64,000 nucleotides of DNA from contig JBAKBP010007939.1 in the NCBI GenBank assembly GCA_037953745.1, forward strand, positions 31,358 to 95,357, written 5' to 3'. Positions 9,257 to 20,275 of this stretch are shown here, piece after piece. This DNA comes from Lithodes maja (Eukaryota; Arthropoda; Malacostraca; Decapoda; Lithodidae). The notes beneath the pieces are model-generated. The model searched no databases. It worked only from the letters and a program-made list of their open reading frames with translations, and was not told the DNA's origin. Positions within the stretch are counted from its first letter, which is position 1, and every line of letters starts with the position of its first letter. Position numbers and translations under genes: made by a program.

Positions 9257-10642
9257 ACGGTTGTTGTTGTTGTTCCCCAAGCTGCCTGGCCGAACAGCCC
9301 CAAGGCCCAAGTCATAACCGAGCGCCCATTCAGAACCTTCTCTGCCGACCACAATAAAGTCTGGGTGACCGAATCCACTCCATGACGGGGAGCTGAGGAG
9401 GGTGCGGAAACGCCCGGGAAACCAAAGTCCCACCCAGGGTCCTGTGCCCCTCAGCAATTATAAATGCAAGGTTGCATTTAAAATAAAGGTTGCAAAAGCA
9501 CGCCTCCAGGCAGCCGCCCGTTCGGAGAGTGGCTTGTGGTTACACGCCATCCCCATCCCACCTCTTGGAACTCACTTGGATGCTGAAGCGCTCCGGGTCG
9601 CCATCGCGCTCAGAGTGGGTGCGGCAGTTTGTCACCCACACACTTGCAAGGTGATGGGAGATGGATGCTCAAGGTCACCATGCCTTGTCATGTAATTACA
9701 ACGCAGGCCGCCTGCCAAGACACTCTGCACTAAATGATGTCATAAAACGGGCCCTGCAGAGTGCTAACTGTGCATCAATCCTCGAACCACATGGACTTCA
9801 CAGAGAAGACGGCAAACGGCCAGATGGGATGACCACTTACCCTTACAAGAATGGCCGGTGCCTCGTGTGGGATGCCACATGTGTTGACACTTTCTCCACA
9901 ACCAACGCCGCCAGAAACGCCGACGAAGCAGGTGAAGCCGCCCGGATAGCAGAAAATAAAAAGCGAGAAAAATATCAAGCCATCGCCAGAATTCATCAGT
10001 TCGAGCCCCTGGCATTCGAAACTTCAGGAGTCTTCGGCCCTACCACCCTTAAGATGGTGAATGAAATAGGCCGTAAAATCAGAGAAGTTTCAGGAGAACC
10101 CCGGGAAACCCTCTGGCTCAAGCAAAGACTAGGGATTACTATCCTCCGGGGCAATGCCACCAGCGTCATGAGCTCAGTTCGACAGGACTGGGTCATGCCA
10201 CTGTGTGAGGCCCCGGCAGGAGTGGTGTATCCGTAGTCTTTCACAGTAGGGTAAAACAAAACATAAACTTTATTTGTATGTAACATGTGTGATACACATT
10301 AATAAAAGGGGATGTGTCGGATGGTTGAAAGCCACAGTTGCTCGCGCGTTTGGGGCTAGCAACACGTATTATGAAAAACATGCATCCTCCTTCATTCACT
10401 GTCCCCCCCTTCACTCACTCAACCCCACAATTTGCCGGAGGATAACAGGTTTTTCACAATACGTAGACGGAGGTCTTTTTAAAAAAAATATGAAGTGAAA
10501 GTTGAGGGGCAAAGGAAAAATGTGACGCTTTGGCTTCAATCTTGGTAGATTGGGAGGTCAATCCACGGAAGAGACGCCATCACTTGAGATCTAGAAAATA
10601 TATAAGTAAAAGGAACAGTCAGAGTAAGCTATGGGTATGGCT
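9257..10642 (-). mobile_element. (CAA)n-tailed SINE-like repeat (family 3), split by a retroelement fragment
   Basis: The minus strand carries the same repeat as 16798-17222. The (GTT)n tail and 3' body are at 9257-9464 and the 5' portion at about 10496-10642. The break falls in the AATTATAAA...GTTGAGGGG segment, which is continuous in the 16798 copy. This shows that 9465-10495 inserted later. The first ~40 bases of the full-length form are missing. No coding sequence belongs to the repeat itself. Confidence 0.85.
9465..10236 (+). pseudogene. C-terminal fragment of a retroelement polyprotein (zinc-binding plus PDG...VWD motif)
   Basis: Two frames read together. 9465-9660 gives a segment with SGLWLHAIP and a Cys/His cluster (CHPHTCK). 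9661-10236 gives GHHALSC, then DGKRPDG and LVWDATC, then a conserved tail with GEPRETLWLKQRL. I recognise this as the region downstream of the reverse transcriptase in a group of invertebrate retroelements. The RPDG...LVWD spacing resembles a PD-(D/E)xK nuclease core (inference). A frameshift near 9655-9665 separates the Cys cluster from GHHALSC. The reverse transcriptase itself is absent, so the copy is 5'-truncated. A 3' untranslated stretch runs to about 10495. It lies inside a family 3 repeat. Confidence 0.65.
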
Positions 10643-10898
10643 GGTAAAACATATTACTGGGGGATTATTGTGGCTTAGTGAATACCAGAAAGAAGTATGT
10701 GAGAGACAGCGAGATTCCTACAATCTTTTATCTTAATTCATTATACTAACCGCTTTGGTGATTGACATTAACAATAGATAATTACGATATTCAAGATATT
10801 GATGATGTGACGACCTTTTCCATAGTACTCAGGCCCTTAGAGGTCGTTCCTGTAAGAAATAGGGAAATAGTGCAACAATGTCCGCATATACAGTATAC
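10643..10898. other. No gene seen
   Basis: Unremarkable sequence between the family 3 repeat and the next microsatellites. No conserved frame, RNA gene or repeat match within the window. Confidence 0.6.
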
Positions 10899-10929
10899 AT
10901 ATATATATATATATATATAATTATATAGG

Positions 10930-10988
<59 letters not shown>
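10899..10988. repeat. (AT)n and (GA)n microsatellites
   Basis: An AT tract (about 10899-10920) is followed by a GA tract (10933-10988). Directly after it lies GATTTTGATTTTGCCCCGAG, a moderately GC-rich segment that I cannot place in a family from this window. Confidence 0.95.
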
Positions 10989-10992
<4 letters not shown>

Positions 10993-11083
10993 ATTTTGAT
11001 TTTGCCCCGAGGGGCGAGTTTATTGAGCAGCGCCCCCCATCCTGTGAGGGGACAACCACTAGTAAGGCGATACATACTGCTCA

Positions 11084-11141
11084 AAGAGCCATTATTCCAC
11101 TGAAACAACAGCATCGTCGTTTCAGTGGAATAATGGCTCTT
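11084..11141. repeat. Perfect 23-bp hairpin
   Basis: 11084-11106 and 11119-11141 are perfect reverse complements (AAGAGCCATTATTCCACTGA at the outer end) around a 12-bp loop. A GA microsatellite follows directly. It could be an end-to-end joined terminal repeat or a cruciform. No coding content. Confidence 0.85.
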
Positions 11142-11144
11142 AGA

Positions 11145-12198
11145 GAGAGAGAGAGAGAGAAAACATACTGTAGATGTCAGCCATCACCCCAAGTGCCCAT
11201 AATTATGGTAAGGTGACAGGGGAGGGATTATTGGAAAGGGAGTCTCTCTCTCTCTCTCTCTCTTGACCACCGCACAGCCATAAACCGAACAATTTACCCT
11301 TATTTGTATTTTTATTTGTTTATTTCATTAATCAAGTTTAGGAGTAAAGTTGGTTAGTGGAGAGAACATAATAACCCCTGTCACCGGCCTACCTACCTTC
11401 CCCTCCATTAAACCTTTTCACAATGATGACGTCTTTATCTACTTTTGTATTTATTATATGACACACAGAGGGTAATTGCTTAGAAGATCCGTTGACGCAT
11501 TTCGTTTCTGATTTTTAGCTATTAGTAGACGGTTTTATTCAGATTACGAAGTGTATAGAGACGCTAGAGGGTTGATTGAGATGGTATTTGTCCTCGCCAT
11601 TCCCTCACATCCTTCCTAAGTTGTATAAACCCGTCTAATTATTGCCAGAATAAATTATCAAAATACGTCGCAATCATAAAAGGTTTAATAAGCTTTCATT
11701 GTACACATTAAAGGATACATATATGATGCATCAAATAAACTCTCTCTCTCTCACTCTCACTATCTCTCTCACTCTCTCTCTCTCTGTAATGATCGTGTTG
11801 CCTAGACAAATACTGTGTATATATGTTTGTTCTTTATGTTATTCTATGTATTTATCATGCTCTATTGAATGATATGGCACAGTTGGCCACATTAATTCAT
11901 GCGCAATCCGTGATAATATTACGTATGGGAGTAAAGCACTCACCCCTTCAACCACCAATAACGCCCTAAGGCCACCGCTTTAACCCTATTTAGCCCTGGG
12001 GGCGGGGGGGGGGGGTCTTTTTCAACTTCACCTGTTTCGCTCCATTACTATGAATATTGCAGGACATTTCATCCCCTTAGTTTGACGATAATAAAACGCA
12101 TTATCCCATTCAGGTGTACGTGTTTACTTCTAGACAAACAATAGCAAGCCTGTAACTTTAAAGAAATCGGTCATCAGCTGGGATATTCTGATATCGGG
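11145..12198. other. No gene seen; short CT tracts and a poly(G) run
   Basis: CT tracts occur at about 11241-11262 and 11741-11786, and a G-rich run at 12001-12016. The segment around 11876-11930 (GCACAGTTGGCCACA) recurs in diverged form at 20058-20115, so it is part of an uncharacterised interspersed repeat. No supported coding sequence. Confidence 0.6.

Positions 12199-12291
<93 letters not shown>
12199..12291. repeat. Poly(A) run followed by (AT)n
   Basis: About 31 adenines lead into about 60 bases of AT. This could be the tail of a very short or fully decayed retroposed sequence, but no body is recognisable upstream. Confidence 0.95.
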
Positions 12292-12292
<1 letters not shown>

Positions 12293-12715
12293 TTATATAC
12301 TGTATATACTAATAATAACAGCTTGAAGGAAGTCTGAGAAGGCATTTTATTAGCCTAGGGGAAAAACTAAAATACTTTGGTAAAAAATGGCACAAACAAG
12401 CAAAATCCTCAATAATACAGTAATTAAGCAAAATATCATAATACAGTATACCCCACAAAGCGTCAGACCAGTGTTAAGGGGGTAGTGCTTGGTTTTAGGT
12501 CTACAGTAGATATTTATTTACTAATGTATGTTTATGTATCCTCGCTAGACCTCCATCAAGCTTAGAAAAACACCCCCTAGACCACCTTTCAAGATCAATT
12601 TGTACATTTTTTGGTAGAAAAATGTGCCGGCCGAAGGCCAGTTCCTTCTAAAATTAGAGGCTCGCTATCGTTCGCCAGGAAAATATCGACACCTAAAGGG
12701 CACGAAAGGTCTTAA

Positions 12716-13196
12716 CACCTTATTGGCGGGCTAGGCGGTCTATTTGACCGTACCGCACAGCGTTTTTTTTTTTACCCTAAATAGGGTTGTTTCCGTGCTC
12801 ATTTTCATGCCTAAATAAGACCCAGAGCGTAAAACAAGTATCTATCCCTCAAAGGGCGTAAACAGAGCTTTCCAATGACACCCGAACCATCCTTGTACGA
12901 CCACTGGTTCTCTTGCAACGATCGTGCAACACGAGTGCAAAAACCCTAAAATAAGGTAATTTCCTTACATAATTCCCTGTGTAGCGAGTGAGAAAGGGGG
13001 GAGGAAAGTAGAATACAGTTCAGTACGTCCACGGTGGTCGTGGGGAGCGGTCATAAGGCTACTACGCTCGTCCCACCGCTCAGCTCTCTCTCTCAGCAAC
13101 ATTACGTGCTGAAAATGGTGCTCGACAGCTGTCGTGCACCGCCACTTAGTCCAAATTTATTTCACTCGACATACGTTGCGCGCCGCCAGTTAAGGG
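12716..13196. mobile_element. TTAA-flanked MITE family 2, copy A
   Basis: The 481-bp element lies between TTAA at 12712-12715 and TTAA at 13197-13200, inside family 1 copy 3. Its ends are imperfect inverted repeats: left CACCTTATTGGCGGG, right reading inward CCCTTAACTGGCGGC. The sequence is closely related along its length to copy B at 31634-32110. The flanking family 1 sequence rejoins exactly (compare GTCTTAATATTGA near 19021-19033). Non-coding and piggyBac-like by target site. Confidence 0.88.
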
Positions 13197-14285
13197 TTAA
13201 TATTGAAGAAAACAAAATTAGGTGAAAGGTCTAAGAGTCGTATTCTTAAAAACCCATACCTTCCCTTAACTTTCCATTCCCTTCCAAGGAATTTTCTTTC
13301 CCTTCGGTATTCTTAAAGAATTCCTTGGAAGGAATTTTTTTCGGAAGTGTTGGTAGCTCTGTTCCACAGGCGAAGCTAGGCGCGCACCAGTTGGTATGCC
13401 TGAAGTAGTAAACAAACCTTGTCAAACAAACGTTTCCAAGGGTTGACTTGCATTATTGTTGCCCAAAACATGATTTAGACCACAAATATTGTCTTCAAAG
13501 CATGTTATGTGGACTTGCACAAACACAAGAATGAATTGTCAACATGATATTAATAAATACAGGTTCCTAGCTCTAAATCGCGCATGTAGCCTACACCAAC
13601 AAGCCATATTCTGTTGTAGTATTTAGACCAAGCCTATAGCCTATTATCCAAGAATATAATTACATATAAACTGATATGATAAGAAACAGGGATGGAGATA
13701 AGTTAGATTAGCCGAATGTAGTGCGAATTAGTGTACCGTATATCAAGCATGAGCACTTTTCAATTACAAGGTCAAGTCTTCCATTTCTGACCAAAACTTA
13801 ACAACTAGGCTATAGGAATCGTACAATAACCCACTATTGAGAAATATTTACCTTCAAAGTTCAATACACATTATAGCCTGACATATTCTGGTGTGCTGAG
13901 TTCAAATACTAACTTGAACTTCTGTAGGCCTAGCCTATATATTATATAGGCCTAGGCTAGATTTGTTTTCTATTCAGCGAACAAAAATAAAAGCTAGGCT
14001 ATATTTGATCTGGCCCAATTTGGTAAAAATTGCAATTCATGGCCCATAGTAGATTTACTGTGCTATTGAAACTAGTGTTTTTCAATGTTTATATTTAGGC
14101 TACCGATATTTATTTATTATCTAATTTGACCGTTTTTTATTTTTATACATTATTTTGGGGCAAGAATGTAGTTACCGGGTGTACTGGCAGTACCGCCCAC
14201 CTTGTTTACACTATGCGGATGCCTTTGGATATAAAAATACATTAGCCTAACCAAACCTAGCCTAACCTAGTATTCATGCAGTAAT

Positions 14286-14790
14286 GACAGGGGGCAAATA
14301 GCAGAAAATATAGCGTCGAAATGGACGGGAACGTAAGTGCGAGCGCACAACATGACATCCTTCCCTATTTTGGTAAGGGCTGTGTTAGCGGGCATACCGC
14401 CTGCTTTGTTTCCATATTCGCACACTCGCAGTTACATTCACGTCTAATTTGACTGCTGTTATTTGCCCCTGGTAATATACTGTATATGATGATGACAATG
14501 TCATGGGAGGTGAGGGGACATAGCACCCCTCAAACCATTATTGTATCCCACGGCCAGGTGTTGGGTAAATTGTTTTGCCGTGGGATACAATAATGGTTTA
14601 AGGGGGGCTCACCCCCCATTATCCCCATGACTTGTTGTCATTATCATGCATATTACCAGCAGGGGCAAATAACAGCAATGAAATTAGACGCGAATGTAAC
14701 TGCGAGCGTGCGACTGTAAACAAAGTGGACAGTACACCCGCTAACACAACCCTTACCATTATTTGTTATTTGCCCTTCTGCAAACAATAT
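14286..14790. repeat. Inverted module pair inside the 5.15-kb element
   Basis: A left arm of about 14370-14557 and a right arm of about 14577-14770 are imperfect reverse complements centred near 14567. Both arms have the order: Cys-tag-like GTTAGCGGG block, TTGTTT/AAACAA block, GCGAGCG block, TTATTTGCCCC block, GATGATGACAA block, then TTGTATCCCACGG. The outer part at 14286-14370 is a further partial copy. Confidence 0.8.
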
Positions 14791-16375
14791 ATACTGTATA
14801 TTGATGACAATAATTCCTGGGAAGGTGAGGCCCCCCTCAACCTAAGAAGCGGACATAATAGAAGTGAACTTAACGGTCATGGCCCAGAGCGTGCAAATCG
14901 CCACGGAAGGTTGCTTGGATAATACTGAACCTTTAAATAAGATTCTTCAAAGTTTTAAATTGATTTTTGTTCTTGGGTAATCTGAATAAAAGATGAATCA
15001 CCAATAGTTATGATTTAGGCATCAATGAGTAGGTTATTCATCATATTAGCTATCCATTAGTATGGTTTTGAAGATTGGGTGATATTCTTATGTTCTTTAC
15101 TCTCCCCTCAAAGGCTAGGCTATCATATAGTTTGGCAAAGGCTAGGTTATCATGTAGTTAGGCAAATATCTTTGTAAGGCCTCGCCCAATTTCTTACCGA
15201 TTGCTCACATACACCAGTGGCTTGCACTATTTGTTTCACTAACTGGCCTTCCTTGTGCAGCCCAATATAATGTGCAATTAGGTCCGGTGTCACGTTCTTT
15301 CGCTGACCCGTACACACTAAAAACTGACGGGGACTTGTCCACCACTGCCATACTGATCATAATAATGACTGATACCGATCCACCCACCACAGCTGCTGGA
15401 AGCACTGATGTTCCAACACTGTATATACTGTATGTAATAATACAGTACCATAATTATTCCTAACCTTCAAGACTAGAGAATACTAAGGATGTAAAGTAAA
15501 TTCAGACAGAAAATTCACAAATTTTATTTGAAACAGTGTGCAGGGGACTCTGGTGACTAGTGGGGTTTTCCTTACAAACAATGAGTAGGCTATATTTGAC
15601 TATTATTGCTTTGCTGATTCAGTCCTTTCAATGCATTAATATTGTGCACAGTGTGACTACATTTTGACACATGTTAATGTAATAAGTTTGAAAATTCAGG
15701 TTTTGAGGCTTGCCAGGGATCAAGAACAATCCCAAGTTTTCAACAAAATCTCATACCATACTGTATACAGCCCAAAATAAGTAGGCACATTTTTTCATTA
15801 GCAATTTTGGGCTCTAATCTTCTAAATTTTCTTTTAGCCTACCAGACTTTAAGCTACTACCAATGTTAGTAAGTTAGCCTATACACTCGGCATAATCAAA
15901 CGCTGTATGTTAGCATAGCCTAGGCCTATCTTAGGTTCTCAGGTTAAGTTATATTGCTTGGATATTTAAAGAAAGTAGAGGGATTAGGCTAGGATATATT
16001 GTAATGAAAAATTAGAGTAGCCTATAATTGTACTCACAACCAATAGTATTGAATAGGCTAGTGTTTACAAATACTTTTTTTCTGAAATCATCCCTCGGCG
16101 AGTGGTTATTTGCCTCCTGCTGGCATTATATATGAATATGATGATGACAATTATGTCCACCAAACACTATGTCAAATTAAAAGTAAACGCAGAGAGTGTG
16201 CAAACTGCTGCTGTAGTCTCCTTGAACTGTAGTTAAGATACCCGGTAGCTACCGAATAATCTAAAAACACGCTCCCTGATAGTGTACAAGGCTATGAAAA
16301 TCAGGGAAAATATTATAGTGAAAAGGTAACTCGGACTTTCTATAACATGAAGTAATAAAGGTAAGGATGTAGTAT

Positions 16376-16800
16376 TCGAGGAATTTCGAGCTTATCGCCT
16401 GCCTTGTTTACACTACTCGCAGGCTTGCGATCACGTTTCCGTCTATATTGACTGCCGTGGGATACAACATTAGCTTGAGGGCACCCCTCACTCCCTCATG
16501 ACTTATTGTCATCATCATATATAGGCATTTTGCCAGCAGGGGGCAAATTACTTAATAAAAACAGTCAAAATAGTCTAAAACGTAACCGCAAGCGCACAGC
16601 CTATGTAAACATGATGACCGTACACCAGGATACTACATCCTTCGATTCACGTGAAGGATGTATCAGGGTGTACGGTCGTCATGTTTACATAGGTAGTGCG
16701 CTCGTGGTTACGTTCCCGTCTATTTTAACGGTTATTTTTTCTGTTATTTGCCCCTTGCTGGCAATATAATATATGATGATGACAACATGTAATGGGGAGT
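16376..16800. repeat. Second cluster of the same inverted modules
   Basis: The blocks seen at 14286-14790 recur in alternating orientation, with a local hairpin centred near 16648 (GTACACCAGGATACTACATC against its inverse ending GTGTACGGTC). A partial copy follows at 17225-17400 and a small one near 16095-16155. The spacing suggests repeated duplication or foldback of one unit. Confidence 0.75.
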
Positions 16801-17222
16801 GGTGATGGGCTGGTCTATCAGAATGAGAGTTGAGCGTTCTCTGCCATACCCATAGCTTACTCTGACTGTTCCTTTTACTTATATATTTTCTAGATCTCAA
16901 GTGACGGCGTCTTTTCCGTGGATTGACCTCCCTACTACCAACCCTGGCAGATTGGGAGCCAAAGCGTCACATTTTTCCTTTGCCCCTCAACTGTCCCTTT
17001 ATAATTGCTGAGGGGCACAGGGCCTTGGGTGGGGCTTTTGTTTCCCGGGCGTTTCCACACCCTCCTCAGCTCCCCGCCTTTGAGTGGCTTCGGTCACCTG
17101 GGCATTATTAGTGGTAAGCTGGGAGGGTTCTGTGGGGGCGCTCGGTTATGGCCTTGGCCTTGCTTGGGACCTTGGGGCTGCTCGGCCAGACAGCCTGAGG
17201 AACAGCAACAACAACAACAACA
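16798..17222 (+). mobile_element. Full-length (CAA)n-tailed SINE-like repeat (family 3)
   Basis: The 425-bp insertion is flanked by a 13-bp perfect duplication, ACATGTAATGGGG (16785-16797 and 17223-17235), and ends in (AAC)n. This is classic target-primed retroposition. It interrupts a module of the 5.15-kb element. I see no clear tRNA head or A/B boxes, so it may be a LINE 3' end mobilised in trans rather than a tRNA-SINE. Other copies are at 9257-10642 (minus) and 35818-36043 (plus). Confidence 0.88.
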
Positions 17223-18493
17223 ACATGTAATGGGGGGGGGGGGGGGTGAGGACCCCGTCAACCTATTATTGAATCCTGCGGGAGTCAAAATAGACTGGAA
17301 CATGATCGCGAGCGTTCACTGCTGCTGCCGTTCTGCGTAGTGTAAACCAAGGCAGGCGCCATGTAGTATGTCCAAATACTATATCCTTCCCATAGGCCTA
17401 ATAAATTCACAACATTTAAAAATCCAGATAGCCTATCTGAGGTGAGCCAATTCTGACAAAATCTAACAAATGTTGGCTTGAACATTATAATGGGCTAGCC
17501 TAGAGGGACAGAGACTAGCCTAGGTTAGTTTATTCAGTGGGGATATAGGATAGCCTAAGAAAAAGAAAATTAGGCCTACAATCCTGTATGGGTCATGAAA
17601 TTCATTAGAAAAAATAGATTAGCCTGGGCTAGGCTAGCTTACATGATGATGTAGCCTACTGTAGGCTAAAGGCTAAGCCTAGGCCTAGCCGCCTAGCCTA
17701 ACCCAATATGTGGTACTGGTAAGGTAGGCTAAATTAGTATATAAGATGATTGACCACTATTACTGTTAGCCCACAAATTTATATTAATATTACAGTATAT
17801 GCCTAGCTATTTTTAGTTATGTAAAGTATGGTATTACTGGGAATTGTGGATAGCGTATCTCTGGCAAGCCTCAAAACCTGGTAATGTTGACACTTATTGC
17901 ATTAACACATGCCAAAATATAGTCACACCGTGCACAAAATTGATGCTTTGAAAGGGCTACATCAGTAAACCAATGAAAATCAATAATAATCAAAATATGT
18001 ATAAGATGAGGAATAGGCTATCAGCTGGCAGACCGAATCGTCCGCACGCGAATTCACGCCGAGATCAGTGGAGTCTTCTAAAACTTTTAATAACATTACT
18101 TTAATTTTAATATAATTTTCAATATCGTGCATTATAATTATCATATTAATAAAATTACATAGTGGTCAAATCCAAAATATTTAGTCACACTGACTCCAAT
18201 TATGTAAGAATGTTCTGAACAAAATGACGAATGGAAAACTGAAGACCTGCCTAGTGAGAGTCCTTCAAATTCCAATTTTTTCCCATGTTTAAGGGAAGGA
18301 TTTTCCCTTCCCAAGGGGTCCTGAAGGATCGAAAGAAAATTCCTTCCTTTCATTTTCGAAGGGAAGGAATTGTTTAAGAATACGACTCTAAAAATCGCCA
18401 AACTAACTGAACGAATGTCTTAAAAGCTCAACACTAATATGCTAAACACGAAGGAGAAGGAGGTCCAGAAAAAAGAGAGTACTAACCCCTTAA

Positions 18494-19930
18494 TCCACCC
18501 CACAAAGCTTGCCATCATCGCTTGAATCCCTGTCATCACCCTTGCCACCATCCCTGTCAGCATCACAACCCCTAACACTTACTGTACCCGTAATACCCCC
18601 CTCCCCCCCTTCACCCCTGTCAACATCTTTCAACTCTTGCTATCAAACCCTCATCTTTCCCCTGCTATAATCACTTTCAATTCCTCTTTTACCACGTCTG
18701 CCATTACCCCTCAACCCCTACCACCCCCTGCCATAATCACCTGAACCTTCATCCATTCACTACACTTACCCTGCTACCAATCCCTTAAGGGGAGATGGCC
18801 CGTATTTATTGGCTCATTTATATATCTGTTTATTATCTTAGTTGTTTCCTCCCTAGACCTCCATCAAGCTTAACAAAAAAAACACCCGCCCAAGACCCTC
18901 GATCAAGATTAATTTGTAAATTTTTCGATAGAAAAATTTCACGGCCTAAGGCCGGTTTCTCCGAAATTTCTAGCTCACTATCAATCGCCAGGCAAAAATC
19001 GACACCTACATGACTCAAAAAGTCTTAATATTGACAAAGACATGGCCAAACTAATGGTTTTAACGTCTTAAAAGTTGAAAATAATTATGCTAAACACGAG
19101 GGAGAAGGGTGCCATAAAAATCGGCCCATCCTCCCTTAACCCAAGCTAACAATCGCAAAACCTACCCATTTCCCTGTCAACCATTTCTTGGACTTCCTCC
19201 ACTTACTATTGTGTTTTGCCTTAACATTTCCAACTCTGCCACTCACCCCTGTCGCCACGCTTCTAGACCCCCGCCACATACTTCCAACAGCATCCCTACA
19301 TCTGTCTCAACCAGTCCAACCCCTGCCACCACCACACAACCCCTACCACCACTCTTCAATCCTAACCACCACCCTTCAACCCCTTCCCCTTACCCTACCA
19401 CCATCCTACCACGTTATCTTCTCTGCCACCAATTCTAAGCCCCTGCTACCACCCTCCAACCCCTACCACCACTTTTCAACCCCTACTACCACCCTTCAAC
19501 CCCTTCCCCTTACCCTACCGCCATCCTACGACGTTATCTTCTCTGCCACCAATCCTAAACCCCTTCCACCACTCTCCAACCCCTACCACCACTATTCAAC
19601 CCCTTCCCCTACCACCATCCTACCACGTTATCTCCTATACCGCAAACCCTAGACCATTGCCACCACCACTATCCGACCCCTACCACCACCCCTCAACCCC
19701 TACCCCATACCCTACCACGTTATCTCTTCTGCCACCAAACCAAAAACCCTGCCACCACCCTCTCCAACCCCTACCACCACCATTCAACCCCTGCCACCAT
19801 CATTCAACCCCTACCACCACCCTTCAACCCCTACCACTTCCCTGCCACCCTTCAACCAATCCTAAATCCCTTTCCATCCCCCCTCCACCCCTTGCCACTC
19901 ACTGCCACTTTCCACTGTCCCCCTAAACTA
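18494..19930. repeat. C-rich degenerate minisatellite, split by a MITE
   Basis: Degenerate units of the type CAACCCCTACCACCACCCTT run from just after 18493 to about 18784 and again from 19140 to 19930. The family 1 MITE at 18789-19135 separates the two parts. The Pro/Thr-rich frames in it are compositional. Confidence 0.85.
18789..19135. mobile_element. TTAA-flanked MITE family 1, copy 1
   Basis: A 347-bp uninterrupted copy between TTAA at 18785-18788 and 19136-19139. The ends read GGGGAGATGGCC and, inward from the right, GGGAGGATGGGCC. The core contains the conserved GAAAAAT, GGCCGG hairpin and CACTATC/CGCCAGG blocks. It sits inside the C-rich minisatellite. Non-coding. Confidence 0.88.
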
Positions 19931-20273
19931 CAGCACAGGGCCCAACTCGTGGTGTCAGGCGTGAAATGGCTGCTGTGGCCCACTACTACTGCTGCTCGCC
20001 CTACCCCAATACCTTTATTGGGCCTAAAGTTCGTTTTTGTCTCCCTATATTAGACCTGATGCACAGTTGGCCACACAAATGTGCATGCATTCCATAATTT
20101 TATGTATGTAAATAAAATTAGTATGATTGACTAACAACAACAATTTGCTATTAAGCGTCAATTGTTCAGATGAATTAACTACCGCAATACTCTTTAAACT
20201 TCCAGTTCATTCATTATGAATTTCCTTCCATACATAAAACCACGGAGTGTATGCAAGTTCATGTGGGCAACTG
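19931..20273. other. No gene seen; one diverged interspersed repeat
   Basis: 20058-20115 (GCACAGTTGGCCACAC...) is a diverged copy of the segment at 11876-11930. Nothing else is recognisable. Confidence 0.5.
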
Positions 20274-20275
20274 TA

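Larger units (their letters stand above)
13235..18388. mobile_element. 5.15-kb TAA-flanked inverted-repeat element, no transposase
   Basis: TAA at 13232-13234 and 18389-18391 flanks terminal repeats GAGTCGTATTCTTAAA (left 13235, right end 18388 in inverse). Further inside, both ends share imperfect TTCCTTCCAAGGAATT-type blocks. A 3-bp TAA duplication points to the PIF/Harbinger superfamily. The rejoined flank matches family 1 copies, which proves insertion into that MITE. No frame longer than about 110 codons is convincing, so it is non-autonomous. The interior is rich in repeated inverted modules (14286-14790, 16376-16800, 17225-17400) and TAGCCT/AGGCTA hexamers. Confidence 0.82.
12478..18489. 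mobile_element. TTAA-flanked MITE family 1, copy 3, carrying nested insertions
   Basis: TTAA duplications flank both ends (12474-12477 and 18490-18493). The ends are inverted repeats: left GGGGGTAGTGCT, right reading inward GGGGTTAGTACT. The MITE's own sequence is 12478-12711, 13201-13231 and 18392-18489. It matches the uninterrupted copies at 18789-19135 and 35224-35541. Two later insertions split it: a second MITE at 12716-13196 and a TAA-flanked element at 13235-18388. TTAA target choice is the hallmark of piggyBac-type transposases. No transposase is encoded, so it was moved in trans. Confidence 0.85.

Noticed and set aside
14632..17340. Frames of 60-110 codons inside the 5.15-kb element
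   Set aside because: No domain, and they overlap inverted modules or the SINE-like insert.
19188..19926. Pro/Thr-rich frames resembling a secreted protein
   Set aside because: They follow the C-rich minisatellite unit and have no other support.
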